A stretch of 64,000 nt of DNA from Shewanella sp. KX20019 (GTDB taxonomy: Bacteria > Pseudomonadota > Gammaproteobacteria > Enterobacterales > Shewanellaceae), in assembly GCF_016757755.1 (NCBI RefSeq), contig NZ_CP068437.1:4774001-4838000 (forward strand). Direction: 5' to 3'. The position numbers were made by a program, and so were the translations under genes. A model generated the notes under the pieces. The model was not told the origin of the DNA. It ran no database searches and saw nothing but the letters and a program-made list of their open reading frames with translations. Numbering within the stretch: position 1 is the stretch's first letter; every line of letters starts with the position of its first letter. This document shows, piece after piece, positions 1 to 8,746 of this stretch.

Positions 1-63
1 CTTATTGGATTACTGCTCGCTGGTGAGTGGTTATACAGAACATTGTGGTTAAAAAAGACATGA
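1..63 (+). CDS. C-terminal end of a membrane protein of the aryl-polyene operon (partial)
   Basis: An open frame enters from the left edge and ends at TGA 61-63. Its last 20 residues (LIGLLLAGEWLYRTLWLKKT) are hydrophobic and then basic, like the end of a transmembrane protein. The stop overlaps the ATG of the next gene (ATGA), so the two are translationally coupled. APE clusters usually carry a COG4648-type membrane protein just before the AMP ligase, which is the likely identity, but too little is visible to confirm it. Confidence 0.55.
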   Translation, partial: LIGLLLAGEWLYRTLWLKKT

Positions 64-1439
64 CTGAATTACTCAAATCCTGGTTATCCCAAGGGCCAGC
101 AGCACAGCAGTTGATCAGCTTCAACCATCACAATATTGTGACAGGTACAGTGTTCAGCAACCAAGTCGCCCATCTGCACCAGCAGCTAACTCATTCCAAA
201 GAAAAGCGCTGGCTCTTGAGTTGTGAGAGTAGCGATATGTTTGCGGTGGGACTCTGCGCAGGCTTGCTTGCGGGTAAGAAATTGATACTGCCTGCCAACA
301 CTCAAGCTGGCACATTGAGTCAGTTAACCCATGAATTTGAAGGGGTCATTGCTGATCTGCCACTATGTGAAGGCAAAGCTTTTTTACGCCTAGATAAAGA
401 TCTTAATCTACCGACTTCGCAATGGCCTAGATTAACCCAATGGGGTGAGCTGGTATTATTTACCTCTGGTAGCAGTGGCAAACCCAAACGCATCGCCAAA
501 TCCATTAGCCAACTCGACGCTGAAGTCAGCGTCTTGGAACGAACCTTTGCCGAGCACCTGCCCCATTGCAGCGTCATTGCCACCGTTTCACACCAGCATA
601 TTTATGGTCTGCTGTTTAAAATTCTGTGGCCACTTGCCGCTAGCCGTCCATTTTTAAGTGATTTAGTCGAATACCCTGAAACGCTTAGCTATTACGCTAA
701 CTTGTTTCCAAATTTATGTTTAATCAGTAGTCCTGCTCAGTTATCTCGTTTGCCTGATGCACTGGATAATGAGCCGCAACTGCGCTCGCCAAGCTTAGTG
801 TTTAGCTCTGGTGGCCCACTCAGCTTTGAAGCTGCAATGGCAATAAAACAATGCTACGGTCGACTACCGACCGAAGTTTTCGGTAGTACTGAGACAGGGG
901 GGATTGCATACCGCCAGCAACACTCTCCCGCTGAGCCTTGGCAAACATTTGCAGCAATAGAGATTAAACAAGATGATGTCGATGGTGCATTGCAGCTCAA
1001 ATCCCCCTATTTAGAGAATGATGATTGGCTTCGATGTGACGATAAAGTCGATATTGCCAGTGATGGCAGGTTCAGCCTACAAGGGCGGCTTGATCGCATC
1101 GTAAAAGTCGAAGAAAAACGCTTATCGCTGGTGCAGATGGAGTCGCTTTTAGAGAGCCATCCTTACGTCACCAAAGCAGCTTTACTTATGTTAGAGCAGC
1201 CTAGAACACAGCTTGGTGCAGCGATTGAACTGTCTACACAAGGCGTTGAGCAATTAGCCATAGACGGCAAGCTTGCGCTCAACAATGCGCTGAAGCGTCA
1301 CCTTCTATCCCAATTTGAACGGGTTACATTGCCACGTCGCTGGCGTTATCCTGAGCAGTTACCCGTTGATCTGCAAGGTAAATGCGTGCACGACACCATG
1401 CTAGCTCTATTTGATATCGATAAGTTTAAGAGTAAATGA
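60..1439 (+). CDS. AMP-dependent synthetase/ligase of the aryl-polyene cluster
   Basis: A 459-residue adenylate-forming enzyme, probably activating the aryl starter acid for loading on a carrier protein. The P-loop-like motif LFTSGSSGKPKRI and the later FGSTETGG and GRLDRIVKVEEKR motifs are classic for the acyl-CoA synthetase superfamily, the last carrying the hinge. The ATG at 60 is preferred to the GTG at 27 because it forms an ATGA overlap with the upstream stop. The next gene again overlaps by four bases. The protein is a little shorter than typical acyl-CoA ligases, as is usual for APE ligases. Substrate is inferred from context (the ammonia-lyase at 3534). Confidence 0.85.
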   Translation: MTELLKSWLSQGPAAQQLISFNHHNIVTGTVFSNQVAHLHQQLTHSKEKRWLLSCESSDMFAVGLCAGLLAGKKLILPANTQAGTLSQLTHEFEGVIADLPLCEGKAFLRLDKDLNLPTSQWPRLTQWGELVLFTSGSSGKPKRIAKSISQLDAEVSVLERTFAEHLPHCSVIATVSHQHIYGLLFKILWPLAASRPFLSDLVEYPETLSYYANLFPNLCLISSPAQLSRLPDALDNEPQLRSPSLVFSSGGPLSFEAAMAIKQCYGRLPTEVFGSTETGGIAYRQQHSPAEPWQTFAAIEIKQDDVDGALQLKSPYLENDDWLRCDDKVDIASDGRFSLQGRLDRIVKVEEKRLSLVQMESLLESHPYVTKAALLMLEQPRTQLGAAIELSTQGVEQLAIDGKLALNNALKRHLLSQFERVTLPRRWRYPEQLPVDLQGKCVHDTMLALFDIDKFKSK

Positions 1440-1819
1440 TTAAATCTAGATTACCGGCTATTATCAGCACTAAAATCGATGATGACTCCATTTGTTGGCG
1501 TCTCGATATCCCGGCTGAGCTTGAGTATTTTAAAGGCCACTTTCCCGAGCAACCAGTGCTGCCAGGCGTAACTCAATTAGATTGGGCGATTAAGCTTGGC
1601 TGCCAGCATTTTGGCTACGCCAGTGATGTTGCAGTGCTTGAGGTGCTCAAGTTTCAACAGCTAATGTTGCCTAATACACAGGTCAATTTAACCATTAGCC
1701 ACAATGCCGCGAAAGCCAAGCTTACTTTTACCTATAGCGATGGCGATAAGCGCTTTGCATCTGGCCGAATAGCATTCAATGTAACCAATAGTCTAGCGAC
1801 CGCTGGAGAAGCCAGTTAA
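1436..1819 (+). CDS. ApeI-like hot-dog 3-hydroxyacyl-ACP dehydratase
   Basis: A 127-residue single hot-dog protein containing HFPEQPVLPGVTQLDWA, the FabA/FabZ-type helix motif with a catalytic His. It probably dehydrates hydroxyacyl intermediates during polyene extension. It starts in an ATGA overlap with the ligase and its stop shares one base with the next ATG. It is the shorter of two dehydratases in this operon (the other is at 11895), matching the ApeI/ApeP pair of characterised aryl-polyene clusters. Confidence 0.82.
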   Translation: MIKSRLPAIISTKIDDDSICWRLDIPAELEYFKGHFPEQPVLPGVTQLDWAIKLGCQHFGYASDVAVLEVLKFQQLMLPNTQVNLTISHNAAKAKLTFTYSDGDKRFASGRIAFNVTNSLATAGEAS

Positions 1820-3537
1820 TGCGCATCGCCTTAGTCATTCCTAACTATAACCACCAAACTGCCATTGCACAGACGCTTGAGCAACTCGACGGACTTGGTT
1901 TGCCCTGTTATTTGGTCAATGACGGCAGTAATGATGAAACTCGTTTTTTACTCACTGAACTTGCCAAAAAGTATTCGTGGGTAACGCTGCTGCACCACCC
2001 TTTTAATCGTGGCAAAGGCGCGGCCGTTATGACGGGACTGCGCACCGCTTATCAAGATGGCTATAGCCACGCACTGCAGGTTGATGCCGATGGGCAACAC
2101 AACTTAGATGATATCCCGGCGATGATAGCGCGTGCAGAATCTGCGCCAGAATCCTTAATCTCTGGACTGCCTCAATATGATGAATCAGTCCCGAAGGGGC
2201 GGTTATATGGTCGCTACCTCACCCACATCTGGGTGTGGATCGAAACCCTAAGTTTCGATATCCAAGATTCTATGTGCGGCTTTAGGGTGTACCCGTTAGC
2301 AGAGACTGAAAAGCTGTTTTTAACTCACGCTCTTGGCGAGCGTATGGACTTTGATATCGAGGTGCTAGTGCGCCTGTATTGGCAAGGCGTACCGGTGATC
2401 CATATCCCCACACGGGTTATCTACCCCGAAGATGGCATTAGCCATTTTCAGGGGATCAAAGACAATGCGCGGATCTCCTTGATGCACAGCAAACTATTTT
2501 TCAGCATGTTGCTGCGCCAACCCAAACGCTTGTGGAACAAGTTCAGCCAAAGTAAACAAAGCCAACATTGGTCAAATATACAAGAGCGTGGCAGCTACTG
2601 GGGCATAAAAGTAATAGCTGAAAGCTATCGCTACGGTGGCCACTGGCTATGTCGCGCCGTTATGTACCCAGTTATCTGCTACTTCTTTCTCACTGGTGCC
2701 ACCGCCAGAAAAGCATCACAGCAGTTTTTGACTCAAGTTAAAACAACTGAGCCCAAACACCCTTTGCTGAGTGAAAATCTCAGCTGGCGTGACAATCTCA
2801 AACACTTTTTTACCTTTGGCAATGCAGCCCTTGACCGAATTGATGCCTGGTGTAACCGTATCAAACTCGCTGAGGTAGACTTTCCAAATAGACAATTACT
2901 GGTTGATCAGCTTAAAACCGGCAAGGGCGCCGTTTTACTGGTTTCTCATTTGGGAAATCTTGAGCTTTGCCGCGCCATATCGATCCACCAGCGCAAAGTA
3001 AAAGTTAATGTCATGGTGTTAACTGAACATGCCGAAAACTTTAATCGCGTATTGCAGCAACTCAACCCAGATAGCGCACTCAACCTCATTCAAGTGACTG
3101 AGCTTGGCCCAAGCACCTCGATCTTATTACAACAGAAGATCGATGCTGGGGAGTTGGTGGTTATCGCTGGCGATAGAACCTCATCGCAAACAGCGGGTCG
3201 AGTTATCTATCAGCCTTTTTTAGGTAAGGAAGCGCCCTTCCCACAAGGACCCTTTATCTTGGCAGGTTTGTTAGATTGCCCAGTATTTACCATGTTCTGC
3301 TTGCGTGAAGAGGGACGTTATCACGTGCACCTCAGGCATTTTGCCAACAGCCTTAAAGGCCCACGAGCAGGTCGAGCCGAACGACTCGAAAATGCGGTAC
3401 AAGATTTTAGCCAGCGCTTAGAGTATTTTGCGCTGCGCCAACCACTTCAGTGGTTTAATTTTTATGATTTTTGGCACAAGGACGAGAATATCCAGCGTAC
3501 CAATGTTCAAGGCAGTAAAGGACAACAACACAAATGA
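1819..3537 (+). CDS. Fusion of GT2 glycosyltransferase and LpxL/HtrB-like acyltransferase
   Basis: A 572-residue two-domain protein. Roughly residues 1-240 are a GT-A family 2 glycosyltransferase (VIPNYNHQ, LVNDGSNDETR, and the metal-binding DADGQHNLDD). After a linker, roughly residues 270-560 resemble lipid A lauroyl/myristoyl acyltransferases (SHLGNLELCRAI; GDRTSSQTAGRV; FPQGPFILAGLLDCPVF). In APE clusters such a protein is thought to attach the polyene to a sugar/lipid anchor. Both neighbours overlap it by one and four bases. The acceptor molecule cannot be read from sequence. Confidence 0.85.
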   Translation: MRIALVIPNYNHQTAIAQTLEQLDGLGLPCYLVNDGSNDETRFLLTELAKKYSWVTLLHHPFNRGKGAAVMTGLRTAYQDGYSHALQVDADGQHNLDDIPAMIARAESAPESLISGLPQYDESVPKGRLYGRYLTHIWVWIETLSFDIQDSMCGFRVYPLAETEKLFLTHALGERMDFDIEVLVRLYWQGVPVIHIPTRVIYPEDGISHFQGIKDNARISLMHSKLFFSMLLRQPKRLWNKFSQSKQSQHWSNIQERGSYWGIKVIAESYRYGGHWLCRAVMYPVICYFFLTGATARKASQQFLTQVKTTEPKHPLLSENLSWRDNLKHFFTFGNAALDRIDAWCNRIKLAEVDFPNRQLLVDQLKTGKGAVLLVSHLGNLELCRAISIHQRKVKVNVMVLTEHAENFNRVLQQLNPDSALNLIQVTELGPSTSILLQQKIDAGELVVIAGDRTSSQTAGRVIYQPFLGKEAPFPQGPFILAGLLDCPVFTMFCLREEGRYHVHLRHFANSLKGPRAGRAERLENAVQDFSQRLEYFALRQPLQWFNFYDFWHKDENIQRTNVQGSKGQQHK

Positions 3538-5093
3538 CCCACGCAAACTCCCTAAATACCCAGCAGCAAACCATCGAGTTTGGTTACCGTAAACTGTCTC
3601 TTGAAGATGTCGTCTCTATCGCAAAAGGAGCAAGCGCACAGCTAAACCAGACGCAAGAATACCGAGCCTACATCCAAAAGGGCGCATTGTTTATTGACAG
3701 TTTGCTCAAAGAGGAAGGCGTGGTCTACGGCGTAACAACCGGCTACGGTGACTCTTGCACTGTCACCGTAGGACTCGATCTGGTCCATGAGCTACCACTG
3801 CATTTGACCCGCTTTCACGGTTGCGGCTTGGGCGACATTTTATCTGTGGCACAAACCCGTGCAGTCATGGCATGCCGCTTAAGCTCGCTCGCTTATGGCA
3901 AGTCTGGGGTCAGTTTTGAACTGCTAGAGCGCATTGAGACCCTATTGAATCTAGATATCACCCCGGTGATCCCAGAAGAGGGTTCTGTCGGTGCTAGCGG
4001 CGATTTAACCCCATTATCTTACCTCGCCGCCGTACTTGTTGGTGAGCGCGATGTGATGTACCAAGGTCAGCGCCGCCCCACGAGCGAAGTCTACCAACAG
4101 CTTAATATTGTTCCGCTAACCTTGCGACCTAAAGAGGGGCTGGCATTGATGAATGGCACCGCGGTCATGACGGCACTGGCTTGTTTAGCTTATGATCGTG
4201 CCCAATATATGACGCGACTATCAAGTCGCATCACCGCCATGGCTTCACTGGCACTAAAGGGTAACTCGAACCACTTCGATGACATCCTGTTTGCCGCGAA
4301 GCCACACCCAGGGCAAAACCAAATTGCGGCGTGGATCCGTGAAGATCTCAATCACCACACTCATCCGCGCAACTCCGACCGATTACAAGACCGATACTCT
4401 ATCCGCTGTGCGCCACACGTGATCGGAGTGCTACAAGATGCGCTGCCCTTTATGCGCCAATTTATCGAAACCGAACTGAACAGTGCCAACGACAACCCGA
4501 TTGTTGATGCCGAAGGCGAGCATATCCTTCATGGCGGACACTTCTATGGTGGCCATATCGCCTTTGCGATGGATTCGATGAAAAATGCGGTGGCCAACAT
4601 TGCTGATTTGATCGACCGCCAGATGGCACTGGTAATGGACCAAAAATTTAATAATGGCCTGCCAGCGAATCTTTCTGGTGCAATGGGTAAACGCAAAGCC
4701 ATCAATCACGGTTTTAAAGCGGTACAGATTGGCGTTTCAGCATGGACTGCCGAGGCATTAAAAAACACCATGCCTGCCAGCGTATTTTCGCGCTCTACCG
4801 AATGTCATAACCAAGATAAAGTTAGCATGGGCACTATTTCAGCCCGTGACTGCATGCGAGTGCTGCAGCTTACCGAACAAGTCGCCGCCGCAGCCTTGTT
4901 GGCGATGTCTCAAGGTATTCGTTTGCGTATAATGCAACAAGAGCTTGTGCCGAGTTCTATTACCCCCTCTCTGGGCAAAACCTTAGCGCAAGTCGAAGAA
5001 GATTTTGAACTGCTCACCGAAGACCGACCGTTAGAGCAAGCACTGCGCTCGACCGTCGACAAGATCCAAAGTGGCTATTGGGAAGTATGCTAA
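3534..5093 (+). CDS. Aromatic amino acid ammonia-lyase (HAL/PAL/TAL family)
   Basis: A 519-residue MIO enzyme. Ala154-Ser155-Gly156 in EEGSVGASGDLTPLS cyclise to the MIO cofactor, and Tyr65 in VYGVTTGYG is the usual catalytic tyrosine. NSANDNPIVD and the later QDKVSMGTISARD stretch are also family-typical. It deaminates an aromatic amino acid to the matching propenoate, likely the aryl starter (4-coumarate-like) for the polyene. The substrate-selectivity loop reads LTRFHGCGLG, with Phe-His where HAL has Ser-His and Rhodobacter TAL has His-Leu, so tyrosine, phenylalanine or histidine cannot be decided. Operon context argues against histidine degradation. Confidence 0.88.
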   Translation: MTHANSLNTQQQTIEFGYRKLSLEDVVSIAKGASAQLNQTQEYRAYIQKGALFIDSLLKEEGVVYGVTTGYGDSCTVTVGLDLVHELPLHLTRFHGCGLGDILSVAQTRAVMACRLSSLAYGKSGVSFELLERIETLLNLDITPVIPEEGSVGASGDLTPLSYLAAVLVGERDVMYQGQRRPTSEVYQQLNIVPLTLRPKEGLALMNGTAVMTALACLAYDRAQYMTRLSSRITAMASLALKGNSNHFDDILFAAKPHPGQNQIAAWIREDLNHHTHPRNSDRLQDRYSIRCAPHVIGVLQDALPFMRQFIETELNSANDNPIVDAEGEHILHGGHFYGGHIAFAMDSMKNAVANIADLIDRQMALVMDQKFNNGLPANLSGAMGKRKAINHGFKAVQIGVSAWTAEALKNTMPASVFSRSTECHNQDKVSMGTISARDCMRVLQLTEQVAAAALLAMSQGIRLRIMQQELVPSSITPSLGKTLAQVEEDFELLTEDRPLEQALRSTVDKIQSGYWEVC

Positions 5094-5127
5094 TGCGCCT
5101 TTCCGTGCCGACAAGGATAATGATCTT

Positions 5128-5595
5128 ATGAAAGGTATTATAAGCACCGAGATTGAAGTCATTATCCCTTTTCACGATGTGGATTCAATGGGTATTACTT
5201 GGCATGGCAACTACCTACGCTACTTTGAAGTGGCTCGTTGCCAGTTACTGGATCTTATCGATTATGGCTACCGAGCCATGCAAGATTCAGGCTATAGCTG
5301 GCCGATTGTCGATTTGCAGATAAAGTATGTGCAATCGAGTACGTTCGATCAAAAAGTAATTATCAAAGCGGCCATCGTTGAGTGGGAAAACCGTCTTAAA
5401 ATCAATTACCAAGTATTAGATGCCATCACTAAGAAACGTATTACCAAAGGCTATACCATACAAGCCGCGGTTGATATGCAAACCCAGGAACTGTGCTTTG
5501 TTACGCCTGAAGTGTTTCAAGATAAAATCGCTAAACTTATCGGTTCAAGTGATAAACCAAGTGCTTCGCTAACCACCGCAGGCTCAAACAGATGA
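5128..5595 (+). CDS. 4HBT-family acyl thioesterase
   Basis: A 155-residue hot-dog thioesterase of the YbgC/FadM type: PFHDVDSMGITWHGNYLRYFE carries the catalytic Asp of this family near the N-terminus. The ATG at 5128 lies ten bases after an AAGGA ribosome-binding site and gives a family-like length. A GTG at 5071 would add 19 unconserved residues and overlap the lyase. It probably clears stalled acyl chains from the polyene synthase or releases product. It overlaps the next gene by four bases. Confidence 0.8.
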   Translation: MKGIISTEIEVIIPFHDVDSMGITWHGNYLRYFEVARCQLLDLIDYGYRAMQDSGYSWPIVDLQIKYVQSSTFDQKVIIKAAIVEWENRLKINYQVLDAITKKRITKGYTIQAAVDMQTQELCFVTPEVFQDKIAKLIGSSDKPSASLTTAGSNR

Positions 5596-6320
5596 TATTA
5601 GCTAGGTATCCATCGCGCTGTTGCAAACTCATATCAATGTGCCTGATCTTAATCGGTAATACGCTGAGTTTTTCGGCCCATAGTGAGAGCAACTTTGAGG
5701 CTTTATTCGCACAAAATGCGTCACCAAGTGAATTAACGCAGCTCAGCAAGCAGCTAGCGCCAAGCGCACAAGCTAAGGGTTTGTTTACTCAATATCGACA
5801 ATTAAAGGTACTAAAACAGCCGCTGATTAGCCGAGGGAGCTTTGTCTTCTCTAAGCAACAAGGCGTGATCTGGCAGCAACTATCTCCGTTCGAAAGCACC
5901 TTAATTCTACAAGCGGGTCGCCTGATCCAAATCGATAGCCAAGGGCAGGTACAGGTTAGCGATGCACAGCAATCGCCCAGTGCCAATCAACTGTCTCAGT
6001 TAATGCCTATCCTGCTCAATGCCCTGCTTAGCGGCGATCTACCAACACTTGAACAGCATTTTAAATTGAGCTTACAAAGCACCAGCAGCACCGATGCCCA
6101 GTGGCAGTTAGGTTTGACGCCAATCGACCCTCTAGTCAAAAAAGCCATGCCTAGACTCGTGTTAATCGGCGAGCAACATATTCAAACCTTGATCCTCTTT
6201 AGCGATAATCAAGATCGCAGCCGTATCGAATTTTCAGCTATCAATGACGCACCATTGACGGAGCAGGATCTAGCTCGCTTTTCTCCCTCAATTGAAGATA
6301 GCGCCAGAGCTGGCCAATGA
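5592..6320 (+). CDS. LolA-like outer-membrane lipoprotein carrier protein of the APE cluster
   Basis: A 242-residue exported protein with a hydrophobic N-terminal signal (about residues 10-30) and a LolA-type beta region: residues near LISRGSFVFSKQQGVIWQQ match the carrier pattern GxFxxxKxxxLxW. APE clusters carry such a periplasmic carrier, presumably to ferry the lipidic polyene to the outer membrane together with the MMPL exporter encoded next. Start ATG 5592 and the next ATG at 6317 both lie in four-base overlaps. Confidence 0.75.
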   Translation: MILARYPSRCCKLISMCLILIGNTLSFSAHSESNFEALFAQNASPSELTQLSKQLAPSAQAKGLFTQYRQLKVLKQPLISRGSFVFSKQQGVIWQQLSPFESTLILQAGRLIQIDSQGQVQVSDAQQSPSANQLSQLMPILLNALLSGDLPTLEQHFKLSLQSTSSTDAQWQLGLTPIDPLVKKAMPRLVLIGEQHIQTLILFSDNQDRSRIEFSAINDAPLTEQDLARFSPSIEDSARAGQ

Positions 6321-8746
6321 GCAAAAAACCTCGGCTTGCAGTACTGAGCTTCCTAACCAAGCTCACCGCAACAAAAAAGTTAACTATCTGGTTATTTTTG
6401 CTAGTTACCACGCTCGTACTGGGTATTGTGCAATGGCAATCTGGCGCCAAGATCCAGACTGACATTTTGGCTATGCTACCTAAAGTGAGTGAAAATTTGC
6501 TAACGCAACGGGCCATCGCCCAAGTTGAGCAGCAGTTAGCCAATCGGCTCTATATTGGGGTTGTTAGCGCAGACAAGAATACGGCGGTTAGCGCGGCCAC
6601 CATGTTAATGCAGCAACTAAAATCCACCAGTTCAGCAGTATTCATTGATATATCCAGCGCCGATATATCACAAGCTGAAGCCCTAAATGCCTTTTACTTT
6701 CCATACCGATTCAATCTACTGACCGACAAACAACAACAGCAACTCGCAGAGCAGCAGTGGCAGCAGCTAACACAAGCAAGTTTACAGAAACTTTATAGCG
6801 CCTTTAGCTATGCTAATAGCGCCTTAATCAGCCATGATCCTCTGCTGCTCTACCCCGATAACCTGCTCGCGCTCGCCCCCAAACAAGCACTGGGTGTCGA
6901 AAATGGCGTGCTCATCGCTCGCCTTACTAATAATGATGCTAAAACAGAATCAGCTTTTGTCGCCATCGTAATGGCAAAAGGGCTTCAAAGTGCCTTCAGC
7001 CCTGATGCGCAGCAATCGCAACTGGCTGCGCTTGAGTTAGCGAAACAGACGGTAACAAGCAACTTCCCCGCAGTTGATTTTTTACACGCTGGCGCACTGT
7101 TTCATGCAGCTGCTGCCACTGACAATGCTAAAAAGGAAGTATCAAGCATTGGCCTTATCTCCCTTATTGGGGTTATCGCCCTCGTCTGGTTTTCCTTTCG
7201 CTCAATCATGCCGTTAATGATCGCCGTGATGACACTCAGCGTAAGCCTACTGTTTGCCATTGTGCTTACCCTTGTGGTGTTTGGTGAGCTGCACCTGCTC
7301 ACACTAGTATTTGGTACCAGCCTCATCGGCATCGCCATTGATTACTGCTTTCACTTTTATTGCGATCGCTTAAATAACCCCGAGCATGATGCTAACCATA
7401 CGACGCTAGCCATTCTGCCAGCGATTTCATTGGCACTGCTCACTAGCATTATCGCCTATGGTTCACTGGGATTAGCGCCTTTTCCAGGCATGCAGCAGGT
7501 CGCTATATTCTGCGCTGCAGGTTTGATCGGGGCTTATTTAACCTTAGTATTTGCCTACCCGGCGTTAGCGAGCGCAAAGCTCAATAACAGCCAACGCCAA
7601 CTTGAACTTGCTGACCAATACCAAGGTTTTGTGCTCAGCCGCGCGATGCCATCATCACGGTTATTTGCAGGGTTGTTGCTACTTGGCTGCATGGTATTTA
7701 TTGGCATCGGTCTATCACAACTAAGCAGTGATGATGATATTCGTCAATTACAACACACGCCGCCTGCGATTCAGCAACAGGAAGACACCCTGCGTACCGT
7801 GCTCAGTGGTGGAACAGATAATCAATTTCTACTGATTACAGGGCAGACAGAAGAGCAGGTAAAGCAACAACTAGAGCAACTAGAACCTGTCCTTAAATTG
7901 GCAGAACAACAGCAGTTGCTTGGCAATCACTTTAGTTTAAGTAGATTCCTACCCAGCGAGAAAAAACAGGCTAATAACTACCAGTTACAACAGCAGATTT
8001 ATCAGCAACATCTTGATGAAATTTTTGAACGCCTAGGGATTGAAGACAGCATTAAACTGCCGTTAGCAGATGAGTTTATCGCAGCTAAAGCGCGTTATAT
8101 TAATGCGGATGACTTCTTACTATCGACGGCAGGGAAGCAGTTTAGCTCAATGTGGTTAATGCCGCAGCAGGATTCTAGTTTAGATTCTGGCTACGCAGCC
8201 ATTGTGTTACTCGGCGGCATAAAACAACTCGATAAATTATCGGCACTTTTCCAAGCCAATCCCAATGTAGAGTTAGTCGATAAAGTCTGTGAAATATCCA
8301 AGTTAATGGGCCACTATCGCCAGCTGACGCTGGGGTTACTGGTCATTGCTTTGATTGCGGCGGTTTGTATATTTACCCTTAGGTTTGGTATCAGGTTAGC
8401 GTCAATAATGGTTAGTGTGCCCGCACTTTCCGCCATTCTGACCCTGTCCACTTTGGGGCTGATGCTAGCGCCGTTAACGCTGTTTCATGCGTTAGCACTG
8501 ATTTTGGTGTTTGGGATTGGCATTGATTATTGTCTATTTTTCGCCGAAGCGAAGCAAAAGACTCGTGGCGTGATGATGGCTGTACTCATGTCAGCTATGT
8601 CGACACTACTGGCCTTTGGTTTGCTTGCTTTTAGCCAGACGCCCGCCATTAGTGCCTTTGGTCTAACCCTATTGATAGGCATTAGCTTTACGTTTTTACT
8701 GTCACCATTTATTCAAATTTTCACAAGGAAAATACCCCAATGTTAA
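6317..8746 (+). CDS. MMPL/RND-family exporter
   Basis: An 809-residue inner-membrane transporter with two repeated halves, each a periplasmic loop followed by a sterol-sensing-like bundle of about five to six helices. Recognisable stretches include GTSLIGIAIDYCFHFY in the first half and LVFGIGIDYCLFFAEAK in the second, the Asp-Tyr pair of MMPL proton relays. It likely exports the aryl-polyene conjugate from the inner membrane. It overlaps the LolA-like gene by four bases and the flavoenzyme gene by seven. Confidence 0.88.
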   Translation: MSKKPRLAVLSFLTKLTATKKLTIWLFLLVTTLVLGIVQWQSGAKIQTDILAMLPKVSENLLTQRAIAQVEQQLANRLYIGVVSADKNTAVSAATMLMQQLKSTSSAVFIDISSADISQAEALNAFYFPYRFNLLTDKQQQQLAEQQWQQLTQASLQKLYSAFSYANSALISHDPLLLYPDNLLALAPKQALGVENGVLIARLTNNDAKTESAFVAIVMAKGLQSAFSPDAQQSQLAALELAKQTVTSNFPAVDFLHAGALFHAAAATDNAKKEVSSIGLISLIGVIALVWFSFRSIMPLMIAVMTLSVSLLFAIVLTLVVFGELHLLTLVFGTSLIGIAIDYCFHFYCDRLNNPEHDANHTTLAILPAISLALLTSIIAYGSLGLAPFPGMQQVAIFCAAGLIGAYLTLVFAYPALASAKLNNSQRQLELADQYQGFVLSRAMPSSRLFAGLLLLGCMVFIGIGLSQLSSDDDIRQLQHTPPAIQQQEDTLRTVLSGGTDNQFLLITGQTEEQVKQQLEQLEPVLKLAEQQQLLGNHFSLSRFLPSEKKQANNYQLQQQIYQQHLDEIFERLGIEDSIKLPLADEFIAAKARYINADDFLLSTAGKQFSSMWLMPQQDSSLDSGYAAIVLLGGIKQLDKLSALFQANPNVELVDKVCEISKLMGHYRQLTLGLLVIALIAAVCIFTLRFGIRLASIMVSVPALSAILTLSTLGLMLAPLTLFHALALILVFGIGIDYCLFFAEAKQKTRGVMMAVLMSAMSTLLAFGLLAFSQTPAISAFGLTLLIGISFTFLLSPFIQIFTRKIPQC

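Noticed and set aside
3534..5093. Histidine ammonia-lyase of the Hut pathway
   Set aside because: No hutU, hutI or hutG is nearby and the gene is translationally coupled within the aryl-polyene operon; the family match alone does not fix the substrate.
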